Source of the DNA: Microbotryomycetes sp. JL201
Lineage: Eukaryota; Basidiomycota; Microbotryomycetes
DNA length: 64,000 nt
NCBI GenBank assembly: GCA_033819885.1
Contig: JAQYUZ010000024.1
Coordinates: 1 to 64,000 of the forward strand
Direction: 5' to 3'
Each line of letters begins with the position of its first letter. Within the stretch, counting starts at the first letter, position 1. Position numbers and translations under genes: made by a program. Positions 44,360 to 54,621 of the stretch are shown piece after piece. The notes under the pieces were generated by a model, which was given only the letters and a program-made list of their open reading frames with translations, was not told the origin of the DNA and did no database searches.

Positions 44360-44495
44360 CACGGACTTCGGCTGAGACACGGCAATGCTCCAGTATGACA
44401 AGCAGCTGCGCCCACGGCGATCCGAGGCAGCACACATACCCGAGATAGGGGCTCGACGAGACCGCAGAGTGGCAGCGACAGCCGAGCACTCGCTC
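44360..44495. promoter_or_regulatory. Divergent promoter, RING / F-box genes
   Basis: Only 136 bp separate the two start codons. Both products are ubiquitin-ligase components, so shared expression would make sense, but this is inference. Confidence 0.5.
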
Positions 44496-45641
44496 ATGAA
44501 AGGTGAGCTGTCATCAAACGATTTCAAGCACAAGCGATAGCTCATCCGCGCCATCAGTTCGACCCTTAGAGTCCCTACCGGTCGAGTTGTTGCATCACGT
44601 GAGCTCGTGCTGCCGCTGGTACAGGATACGAGTCTTATACGTCTTCAAATCAGATACTGCAAAATCTTCCGCCTTTGGCATTGGAGGCAGTCGCTCGCAC
44701 CTCGAAATCTTTGCGCAATCTCGTACTCGACTCGACCTCTTCGCCCGAGCTGTGGCGGATGGCCAGGACGCGACTCGGGCTGGCTTTCGCATTGACGACA
44801 TACAGCACTGCAAGAGCAGAGTGCACTCTTGCTCACCTTGTTTGGGGCAAACGATGCCGTGTGCGCCGCCACAGCAGGTTCTTGCCGTCTCGACGATAGC
44901 TCGCTGAATCGCTCAATGTGTGCAGTCGTGCGGTCGCGGCAACGCGTCACGGCCAGAACCCATTCTCCGTGTGAGACTTTGCGCCAAGTGCTGGGACAAA
45001 GAGTGAGCCTCACCTGTGTCAGACCAGACAACTCTTGACAAACACACGCCTTATGCAGACTCGTTGGTGAAGGTCCGGATGAACCCGACCCTGCATTTGT
45101 ACAATACTTTCCTGGTACAAAACGCTATACGCCAAGGATAGGTGAGCTGGCGCAGGCCGAGTTTACGTGCAAAGCGCTATTGATAGAACACTTGTACAGA
45201 TAAGGGCAAGACCAGCAGACAATGGCGCAAACATCGAGGTGAGAGCGTTTAGCACTGATTGCCGAAGAGAGTAACTCAGACGTTGGTCACTGTCAGCATT
45301 CTTTTTCGAGCCGTCCCTTCAAGCAACGTCAGATTGGCTCCAATCCCTCTTTGAGCCATACATGCGTGACGACATGGACGACGAAGATTTTGAAAAGCTA
45401 TGGCTGTCTCCGCCAGCGGACGTCAGGGCCGAGCTCGAGCGACGACACGCATGGCTCTTTGATGCAGAGCTTGTACGTTCCCGGTACGCGCCTTTCTACA
45501 CACAGAAATTCATGTCGATCTCTTTCTCAGGACGCTCGGCGGATTGAATCGTATATCGATGTCGCAAAACAGCTTGATCCCCTTGAAAACCCAGTGGCGT
45601 TTGCGAGCGCACTCGAGAGTGAGCAGGTCAATCTTGACTGA
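44496..45641 (+). CDS. F-box protein with Cys-rich central motif
   Basis: Eight exons: 44496-44502, 44558-44598, 44654-44860, 44926-45002, 45059-45141, 45200-45238, 45297-45472, 45531-45641; 246 residues. The F-box is at the very N-terminus (RPLESLPVELLHHILQNLPP, then ARTSKSLRNLVLD). WGKRCRSCGRG followed by LRVRLCAKCWDK is the paired-Cys pattern common in basidiomycete F-box proteins. The F-box would bind Skp1 of an SCF ligase. The first coding exon is 7 nt (ATGAAAG); splicing to 44558 gives MKVRPLESL. The end may continue past 45641: GTCAAT could act as a donor to an acceptor at about 45681. Confidence 0.8.
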
Positions 45642-46408
45642 GAGGAGTTTGTCCCGCTAACTATAGGGCCTAACTGAACAGATGCCAAGCTCGCTAGACC
45701 CCTACGCACCCCCGTTGGGCCGTATGTCGCACGCAGGCCACTGCGAATAAGGCCACACAGGAACAATGGGCCGATTGACGATCAACGTTAATAAACTTTT
45801 GTATCCGATCACGAATGGACCAATGCTCCGTACGATCTGCGACTTCTGCATAATTACAAAGTGTTGTATGGAAATGTTTGACCCTTCGAAGATTGGGTCC
45901 AGACCGCGGGCGAGACTTGCACCATTAAATGGCCCTGAGCCTCTCGGTCGTACGACGAGGATTAATAATGAAAGGATTAGACTTGGATGAATCTCATTTG
46001 TCGCAGTTTGCCAACACCGGTTAGACGGGTTGGGACAGCCGGAGCAGCGCCTTTAACGTGCGAAGCTGAATCGCCCGAGCTAGTATTCTGGTCATCCTAG
46101 ACGACAACAGGAGAATGGTTTTTGGGTAGCACAGCAGAGCCGCCTTGCAGTTTCGATGCCGATGCAGGGCTGCAAAAATAAGTATGGAAATGCAATGTGG
46201 ATGTGAGAATGGGTTGCTTCTCAAGCGCACTTTTGCGGGTGAGACCAGAATCCGAAAGATACCCAACAGCGACAACAGCTACAGCTCATATATATGTGTG
46301 TATGGTAGAAACAAGGATACAAGAAACAACAGTGAAACGACAACAGAGATAATTTCGCGTGGCGACCGGCGCGACACGGAGATGGAGCTGGCGAAGCGGC
46401 ATGCGTCG
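45642..46408. other. Gene-poor tract
   Basis: About 770 bp between the converging F-box and orphan genes, with low GC for this region and stops in every frame. A stretch near 46260-46330 is A/C-rich (ACAACAGC and ATATATGTGTGTATGG). No RNA gene or repeat end was recognised. Confidence 0.5.
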
Positions 46409-47188
46409 TCATCGTGATTGAGAATTTGCCAAAGACTGGCTGTATGAAGCTGGAGACAAGCGGTCGGCCGCAGCTTCGGCCGCACTCAACTTTGCGAGCC
46501 AGTCCAGTCGCTCTTGCTTTGGGTCGACCGTCGCGACAATCACTGGCGTCGGTGCCGACTTTGACGGCGTTCGTTTTTTGACGGTTGCGATACGCATGCT
46601 GTCCGACACGTTGCGTCTTTGCTTTGCTGTTTTGCCACCTGCGAAAGCCGCCGAGCCTTCGACGGCCGAACTGCTCGCACTCCTTCGCAGAGACTTTGAC
46701 ACCAACGTCGCCAACCTCTTTGCCTGACTTTCTTCATGTGGCGCCAATAATCGCTGAGAAAGCGCCTTCGGGCTGGTTGGCAGCGTGTATGGGGTCGCCA
46801 CCAGAACGGATGCTGGCGGAGGCTTTGAATGCGAAATGCTAAACGGCAACATGCCCGATGAAGCATCGTATAATTGCGACTGGGCCAAAATGGCCGGATT
46901 CGGGTACGGCAGCGTCGTCAGAGGAAACAAGCTGACCGTCGGACTCGAAGCGGGCGAGGCCGAAGTCGAGGACGCTGACGAGCAAGAGCTGAGGTCAGAC
47001 TCGAGCGAGGTGTGCGAGTATGCCGGTGAAGGCGCAGACGGATGTGCAGCGAATTTTTGCGCGTCTGGCGTGCCTGTTGCGCCGAGCAAGACGAGTCCGG
47101 TCGAGCCAAACACTGTCGGAGGCTCGTCGAACACGGTCGGATCGAGGAACGACTCGAACGCAGAAGCAGACCAGATGCCGCTCGTCAT
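46409..47188 (-). CDS. Ser/Pro/Ala-rich orphan protein
   Basis: A single open frame of 259 residues from the ATG at 47188. I recognise no domain. The N-terminal MTSGIWSASAFESFLDPTVF looks structured; the middle is Ser/Pro-rich. A basic segment (KKRTPSKSAPTPV) and a helix (PKQERLDWLAKLSAAEAAADRL) close the protein. Codon choice resembles that of the neighbouring real genes. The frame stays open upstream, with another ATG at 47305, but those residues look less protein-like. It could be a small nuclear regulator, but nothing proves it. Confidence 0.5.
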   Translation of the reverse strand: MTSGIWSASAFESFLDPTVFDEPPTVFGSTGLVLLGATGTPDAQKFAAHPSAPSPAYSHTSLESDLSSCSSASSTSASPASSPTVSLFPLTTLPYPNPAILAQSQLYDASSGMLPFSISHSKPPPASVLVATPYTLPTSPKALSQRLLAPHEESQAKRLATLVSKSLRRSASSSAVEGSAAFAGGKTAKQRRNVSDSMRIATVKKRTPSKSAPTPVIVATVDPKQERLDWLAKLSAAEAAADRLSPASYSQSLANSQSR

Positions 47189-49760
47189 AGTGTGTGATAA
47201 CGTCCAAGACCGTGTGCGACTGTTGTACGACAAAAGAGCACGAGGCAGTGTCTTCCCCCGCCTTTTTTTTGAAAGTGTCAGCGTCTCGCCTCCGCAGACT
47301 TTCATTGAGCAAGACCCCTCCGATTCGGGCCTCGTCCGAGAGCTCCGGGCGCGCACAAACTCACGTGAACTTGAGGCGAGCAAGACGGCGTACAGTCAAT
47401 CCGTACAACACGAAGACAAGAGAGGTGAATCTGGCAGATGGGCAAAGGGCGAGAGGCGCACACGACACTCGAAAAACCCGATGACGGTCGAGAAGCTTGC
47501 AAGGCAAATTGACGAAAGTAATCAAGATATCCGGGCGTGGCACATCTCGCGCTCGGGCCTCTCCCCGACTCGAGAGGCTGCGCTCGGGCAACTTGATCAA
47601 GTTCCGTGCAAGTGACCGCATTCTGTTCTGCCCTGTAGGGTAACGAGACGGCCCCGCGTTCCGATGCTGGATGCAGCCCTTCTTTGCCACGCGATGCGGG
47701 GTTTCGCTTCGAGGTTGCGGCGATCACATTTCAAATTCTTCGCTGCACACGTCATTTGGGCGAGAGGCTGTCTCAACAACTGCCGCAGCATCGATGCTAC
47801 TTTGATGCACGGATTAACCGTCGGACGCAACGCTGTTGGTGCAGAAACAACTCTTGTACCGCACAACAGCAAGCTACAGTATGTGCCTCACTGGCAATCC
47901 ATGACTCGCAGAGACTCGGATCGCCCAGCTGACTGCTTCAGGCAACTGCCGCTCGCGGTCATGTCGTCCTGTTTGCTGGCGTTCTCATTTTCAGTGAAGG
48001 AAGATCTAATAAACGCAAAACAACCCGGGTTCGGGGTTCTCATTCAAATTGGTGCACACAACTTTCGCAGCCAAATTGGTTTCGAGAACACTTGTGTGTG
48101 TGTGATCGGCAAGCAGCTCGGGCACAAGGTCCGAGTCCGCTTGAGATGTATCGACTTTCTCTCCTCCTGCTTTGCCAATCGCTTCCGCCATTCGAGCTCA
48201 GTTGGCCGCTGAAATCTCATGCGTCGCAATAATTTTTGTGTGAGCTAGAAGGTTGAAGGGTTTCGATTCCAGGATGCACGGCCTGTCTTCTACGCTAGTA
48301 TGCGCGAGATACAATTCTGCAGCGTTGTCTCGAGTCGAGTCCAGGAACCCGTCGGCGACGTCACTCTAGATCTGTCTCAGAAGGCTTTGACCTTGCTAGC
48401 TCGAGAGGCCCGACTTCGATGCCCGATTATCATTCGGACGTTTAAATGTGCTTGTCACCTCTGAAGGGTTCTCCTCAGGCGGGCAACTGGAGCAGAATTT
48501 GATTCATGATCAGTCACGAGTCATTTTTAGGCGGTCGCGTCGTCGCTCATTCAGACAATCTGTCTCTGCCAGCAGTACATCTCTCAGGTGCATGCAATGA
48601 TCCCTTTCTGATTGATAAGCGCTCTCCTGCTTCTAATATCGACCGTTTCCCACTTTTCCAGTAGAGGTTCCAGACTCGCCAAGTCGGGCCCTCCGCCGTT
48701 GATTTCATTTACGTGGATTGGACTGCGCACAAGCCTAAAGTTTACCACGTCTCTGCTTCTCCTGTAATCGAGACCGTGCAGTATGAGCGAGACTCGACCC
48801 TCTGCAGTCTGTTTCCTGAGCTGCCGCAGGTTGGGGGCCGCCGAGCCCGGCACTCGTTTCTTTGCGCGAAAGTGAGCGGTGCAAGAAGAGTTTTTTTTTC
48901 TTTGGTCAAGGGAGACTTCTTTCGAGACGAGCTGATCATTTCGTGCCCCAGATTGTGCTATTGTGCCCTCTTCCGCCTGCTGGTGGAGGCGTCCACCCTG
49001 CGCCACCTGCTCCAGTGCGCACTCTGTAGAGCCGTTTTCATTTTCGTCAACGACAGGAACAGAGCGGAGAGCTGACACAATCTGCAATAATGACTGAAAG
49101 GGTCGACGACGATTGCAATTGTTATTGACCGCAGCTTGGCCCACGACCAGCTAAGACTGCGGTCCCGCATGCGGTGCGGCCCAGACTAACGGAAACACTG
49201 ACCGCGTGTATTGAAAGCCCAAGTCACGCGTATTGAGCATTCTCAAAACACGAGCGCGATGAAGCAACACGTGTACGCGAAACCGCAAAGCTTTCGTTCA
49301 GCGTGAACCACATGATGGGGTCGCAAGACACGCGCACGCTACGCAGATCAATCCGTCTTCCAAAGCAACACGAAGGCGACGTTCGACATGCGTGAAGCTC
49401 GTGACTTTTCGTTTTCGAATTTGTAAAAATATGCCCTGAAAGCGATCCGGCAAACTGTTTCTTGAAAAAGACGGGAAGCGCGACGGGTGATTTTAGCGGC
49501 GCAGCACCGGACGGCATGGAAGATATTTTCAGTTTGACAGCACTTTGCATGTGGTCCCGAATACAATCGGTTCCGCCTGTGATTGCTTCGGAGCTAGGGC
49601 AGCGTCTACGCGTGGCAGGCCGACAGTGTCAGGGAAGCTGGATGTGCATGATAGATACAACAGGCGAATTCCGCAGACAAGAGTTTCAGAACATGTCGAT
49701 CTCCAATCACGCGTAGCGCTGCACGAAATGCTTGTATCAGCTTAAGCACTAGCTAGCTCC
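47189..49760. other. Largest gene-poor tract of the window
   Basis: About 2.6 kb between two minus-strand genes. The frames present (for example 47664-48212 plus and 48584-49144 minus) have no recognisable motifs and cannot be joined by splice sites into anything familiar. Composition changes along the tract; from 48.0 to 49.7 kb it is A/T-richer, with poly-T runs. I see no terminal repeats, tRNA boxes or transposase remnants. It could hold long non-coding RNA or a long promoter. Confidence 0.5.
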
Positions 49761-52700
49761 TCACATGCTCACCAAAGACTTGTCCACCGTTCTGGCTCGC
49801 TGTTGAGCCAGCCAGGATGTCGGCTGGGCTTGGTGACGTGAGGAAGAAAGTCTTCCGGAAGCTGTAGCTACGCCTTCTCTCATGTGTTGCATACCCACGT
49901 CGTGCCATGCTGCCAACATTAGCTGCTGCTCCCGCCGATACCGAACTTCCAGCTCGGCCGTATTGGACTTTGGCGAAGTAAAGTCAGTTGGCGAGAATCT
50001 GACCCCTACGAGCATGCTCACGCGTTGCCGACTGAGCTCATCCGTCAAGGTGGCGATCCGCGACTCGTACTCCTGCGCGGCCTCGTCCGACAAGCCCTGC
50101 ATGCCAAAATTCCGTCAGCAAACGTTTTCGGTGGTGGGAAAGGGCGATTCACATTGTCTTCCGCTTCGTACCGCTCCCTGAACTGCTGGTCCTGCTGCTT
50201 GATGAACTGACCCGAGCCAGTCAGAAAAGCTTGGCCGTCGCGCCATGCTCACTTCTTACCTCTTTCGCCTTTTTCAGTTTGAGCTTCAGTTCTTCCACTT
50301 CTGGATCGTTGGATTTGCGCTCCAGTAAGCGATCGCGTTGCTCGATGCCATCACGTTGAAGGGCCACTTGTTCCTTCAGCAAGGCGTTCACCTGCTTCAG
50401 ATCTCAGCAATCACTTGGGCTTGCAGCGACGTGGCATGTACGCACCTGGCTCGTCTGCAATTTTAAATCATCTTTTGCGCTTTGCAGATCCAATCTTGCT
50501 TGGGCCAGCTGATCTTTGAGCACTGCTTTGTCGACAGAGACTGATTGACGCAGAGCGTTCAAAGCCTCAAGTTGATCTTTGTCAACAAGCTCAACTGGTC
50601 ATCAGTGTAACGGTGCGCGGATGAGTCAGTCTGGATCTCAGTTCTGACAGTTTACTCACGATTTGATTCGGCAACGTTCAGCTGCTCTACCATCTCTTCG
50701 ATCCGAGACTCCTGACGGGTACACAGACTCTGCAAATCTTCTACCGTGCTTGTTGCATCTGCGAGTTGTTGTCTGAGCGCGGCACACGCTTGCGGGCTGG
50801 TGAGCAACCAGGTCAGTATTCGCGCCGCTGAAATCCGCGCGCCACTCACTCGTCGCCGTGTTCCGACCTGCCGCTCGCAATCTCTTCCATCCTCGTCTCC
50901 AGCAAGAGCCGCTTGCGGTGCTCTGTGATCCATTCAGTCTCGTATTTCTCTCGCAAGCGCTCGACCTCTGCCAATTCGGTCTGCAAAGCAGATATAGTGC
51001 CGTCGGAGCCGACCGCATTGCCACCCTTCCGCAAGCTGTCGAGCTCGCGTTGTACTCGACGGAGCTTGAGCTTGAGGCTCGTCCCCGACAAGCCATCCAA
51101 GGAGGCGTCAACTTCGTCAAGGTCTTCGTCGTCGCTTCGCCCCGCGCTCTCGTGGCTGGTTGTCGTCTCGAGCTCTCGTATCCGCTCTTCCATAGCAGCA
51201 ATTGATTCCAAATCACGGGCACGAGACGAATGAAGCTCTTTCTCGCGCTCTGCTGCAAGATCGAGCTCGTGCCGCAATTGTCCGGACTCGCGAGCCGCAG
51301 TCGAAAGCTTTGATTGGAGTTTGTCAATTTGCGCTTGGAATACTGCAATCTGTGGCGACTCCGCAGCCAATTTTGTGTGCTCTTCTTCCAGTGCGGCGTA
51401 CTTGTCTAGCAGCTCAGCGTTTTCAGCTTCCAGAGACTGTCCAGGAGCAGTCAGTCTCGCACGTGATCCAATTCCTGCATACGCACTTTAATCTGCCGCC
51501 GCACATCTCCCGCCTCTTCGAGCTTTTTCTTGTACTTTTCGACAACATGCTCCATTTTTTCTAATCGTTCAGCAGCGTGTTTGTGCTCGTCGAGTTGATC
51601 TTTCAACCGAGTTGCTTCTTCTGCCCGAGGTGTCAGCTCTTCGACCTGCAAGATATGTAAGCTCTGATGTCGCTAGCCAAACATTTTTCGTAAAACCGTA
51701 CCTTTCTCGTCAAATCCTCGATGATTTTCTGCTGCTCCGCTGCCATTTGCTCAACTTCGGTCAATTGGTCCTCGGTCTTGGACCTGCAACAAGCTCGTCA
51801 ACGCCGATCCGGTAAGGCACCGAAGCAGCACGTACAGCGTCGCCTTTATTCTCTCGAGTTCTGCCTTCTGAAGCACTTCCGGCTTGTCCTTCTGAGCGAA
51901 TTTGGCCTGCTTAGCCGCCTCCTCTACTTTGGCCAAGCTTGACAGTGCCGATTCCTGGCAAACCTCGACTCCGAATCAGCACATCACTTGTCAAAGACTT
52001 GCCAAAATGACGCACATGCTCCTCTTTGAGTGAGTTGAAAGATTGCTGCAGCGAATCGTATGCTAGTTGGAGCGCGTCCTTGTCCGTCAGAAGCTGCGAT
52101 CGGTCTTGATGGAGCGCGTAGAATTGCGAATCGCCACTGACACCCATCACAAACTCGTCAGTGACTCTTTCGCATGGACGGTATCCTACGACGGACTCAG
52201 TATCGTCGACTTCTGTCTGTTCGTCCGAGCTAGCCGGTTTCGGTCCTATCCTGCCCATGACATTCTCAATACTCCACATGATATCTTTTTGAGCCCATTC
52301 GTCCAAGCTCTGGATTCCATTGACAAAATCCAAACGCTGATCAGACTGCGAAAAGAAAAGTCAGCGCGCAGGCTCTTCAGAGACATGCTTGACGGCAGAC
52401 CTGTACGGCTAGTGCAAGAACCAAGCCCGCAAGTTTGCATGTTTCTGTTTCAAATTCTGGCGACCTGTCTGCCTGTGCGATGAGCTGCAGGTTTGGAGTG
52501 GCGAGATTTGTTGTCGAACATTTCAATGTATCCCTGAAGATTGAGATCGTGAGGACCACAAACGTACCAAGCCATACGGTGAAAGCCAGCTGACTCAAAG
52601 TAGCGCATAACGAGCTTGTACAGTCGCTTGAGATGATTGAACCTGAGGACCCAGTTTGTCGAAAGTGTTTTACTGCTCGCCGACGCAAGTGTTCCAAAGT

Positions 52701-53039
52701 AGATAGGGTCACTGCAAATGTGCAGTCAAATCAGCCACAGTTTCCAATGCGAGTCGTGCAAACCGGCGAAACCAGAAGCTATCGTCGAAGAAGCGTAGAA
52801 TGCGCCGCGCGTAAATCGAGCTGGCTCGATGGCGACACTTACATGCGCAACAGGATGGATCCAAGGGTGATGCCGTCCGACAAGCCATACAACGTCAAAG
52901 GCACAACGCCTGCCGGGTCTCGGCTGTATTCGAGCCCGTGGTCTGCGCCATCTACCGGTTCCTCGACTTTGAGCGAATTGATCCACGCTAAAAGCGCGTT
53001 TCCGAGCTCGGCAGGCGGATCTTGCGGCACAGCTGCCAT
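49761..53039 (-). CDS. Hook-family dynein adaptor
   Basis: Fourteen minus-strand exons: 53039-52843, 52711-52568, 52533-52401, 52345-52016, 51954-51836, 51783-51702, 51645-51487, 51436-50850, 50796-50660, 50594-50446, 50394-50260, 50206-50153, 50096-50022, 49967-49761; 835 residues. The N-terminal Hook domain (about 10-165) has ELGNALLAWINSL, GLSDGITLGSILLRIDPIYF, NWVLRFNHLKRLYKLV and LAGLVLALAVQ. More than 550 residues of coiled coil follow (for example LDEHKHAAERLEKMEHVVEKY). Fungal Hook (HookA/Hok1) links early endosomes to dynein for long-range transport. The second intron is only 34 nt (52534-52567), and the join RMAWDTLK restores the family pattern. The last exon may hide one more intron near GTGAGC. 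Confidence 0.9.
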
Positions 53040-53259
53040 GGCGTCGGCCCCTGCGCGCTCGGGCCGCCGGCAGCGATGCACTCAAGACGGCAACCAGTAA
53101 TGGACAGCCCAGTACTTGCCAAACTAATGCTACGAGGCGCGTGATTGCGAAACAGATGGGTTTGTCGATATCGTTCAGTTCAAAGGCGAGCGCTCAGGCC
53201 TTCCGCTTGTTTATCTTTTGTACTGCTGATTTTTGTTCCACCATGCTGTTCACAAGAGT

Positions 53260-54295
53260 CTATAGCTTGCTCTGCTTTCCTCCTATACCTCCATCAGTGT
53301 CTGCGCCACCTTTGTACAATTGTAACATGCGCTGGCCCAGCCATTGCGGCCTCGTCTTTGCCAAAGGTCCCTCCAACTCTTGTTGCAATCCTCCTTGAAC
53401 GAGCACGCCCTTGCCATGCGCCTGCCTACCTAGACTTATGATCATAGCGACAACTCGCGCAACATCGTCGGGCGTGTTCATTGGCACTCCAGCCTGCTCA
53501 AACTTTGACGTGAGCTCTTCGACAGACTTTTGCGTAGGCTCGACGCCTTGACCTGCGCCGTATGGTTGAGCTTGTTGCAAGATGGGTGTTGACGTAATGG
53601 TTGGCGCGACCAAACTTGTGGCAATGCCGTGAGACAACGTGTGGTACCTCAAGCTGCGAACGAGACCGACAACACCGTGTTTTGCCGCATTGTACACCGG
53701 CAAGCCATACTGGCCCGCGTAGCCCGCCATGCTTGCCGTGACAATGATGGACGAGATGCCAAAATCTTTGTTCGGTTCGGCTTGACGTTGACGGCGCATG
53801 ACATAGATGGCATATCTGACCGTGTCGATGACACCCGTCAAATCAATATCAATGACTGTCCTGCCTTCCTTTGGCTCCTTTGCCATCTCTGCCTGACTGG
53901 GCAGCTCTGGTGCCACCGGAAACGTCGTGCCGCGCTCGCCGATGCCAGAGTTTGCAAACACGACGTCGACACGACCAAACAGATTGACAGTCGTCTCGAA
54001 CAAGTTGACAATGCTCGAATAGTGCGTCACGTCGGCATGCACGTACGCACACGCGTTAGAGTCGAGACCGGCATTGTCTTTCGGCGGTTGCAAGTCGCCA
54101 ATGACAACTTTGCTTCCGAGGGATGCCAACAATCGAGCTGTGGCCAAGCCGATGCCTGAAAGGGACGGGAACAGTTCAGTCTCATCTGGCGGCGCTCGGG
54201 CCTCGTACACGCTCACCACTGCTGCCGCCCGTGATGACAGCGACACGGCCGTTGAATGCAGTCTTGCTGAGCGTACTAGTCGCGGGAATGTCCAT
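53260..54295 (-). CDS. Peroxisomal short-chain dehydrogenase, 15-PGDH-like
   Basis: Minus-strand exons 54295-54217 and 54155-53260 give 324 residues. The cofactor motif ITGGSSGIGLATARLL starts at about residue 22. VVIGDLQPP gives an acidic residue after the second strand, favouring NAD. FANSGIG, the serine of IVTASMAGYAG and YNAAK complete the active site. The protein ends GGKQSKL, a perfect type-1 peroxisomal signal. Distant relatives oxidise hydroxy-fatty acids or alcohols, which suits beta-oxidation side reactions; the substrate is inferred. Confidence 0.9.
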
Positions 54296-54621
54296 GTCCG
54301 CTTGACGATGTCGCTTTTGAGTGGAAGGAAGGGCAGAGCGGAAGCGGACCGGCTGCCTCTGAGCTGGCGTTTGTGGGTTTCTGCCTTTCGACGAGACAAA
54401 CAGACGAGAAAGCAAGTGTAGTATTACACAAGAGACCCTCTTTTAATAGAAGTCCCAAGATAAAAGCCGGAAAACAAAAAAGAGAAGAAACCAAGCAGAA
54501 GAGCCGTTGGTCCGTCTTGTGACCGGTCAACGCGCTCATTCAAGCACCCAACTGCTCCCGTCACCTTCCTGACATCCTCGTTCCAATACCTCGACCTTGT
54601 GACTCGTGCGTGGCGAGGCGT
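54296..54621. other. Intergenic tract, promoter of the peroxisomal SDR
   Basis: A 326-bp spacer between two minus-strand genes. It holds the SDR promoter and the 3' UTR of the zinc-knuckle gene. Short purine-rich runs (for example near 54477-54500) are the only visible feature. Confidence 0.45.

Noticed and set aside
46785-47615. 276-codon plus-strand frame
   Set aside because: It lies antisense to the orphan gene and has no motif of its own; it mirrors codon bias of the other strand.
48250-48285. T-loop-like GGGTTTCGATTCCAGG suggesting a tRNA
   Set aside because: No matching acceptor, D or anticodon stems could be formed around it.
48584-49144. 186-codon minus-strand frame
   Set aside because: No recognisable motif and an unusual composition; could not be linked by splice sites.
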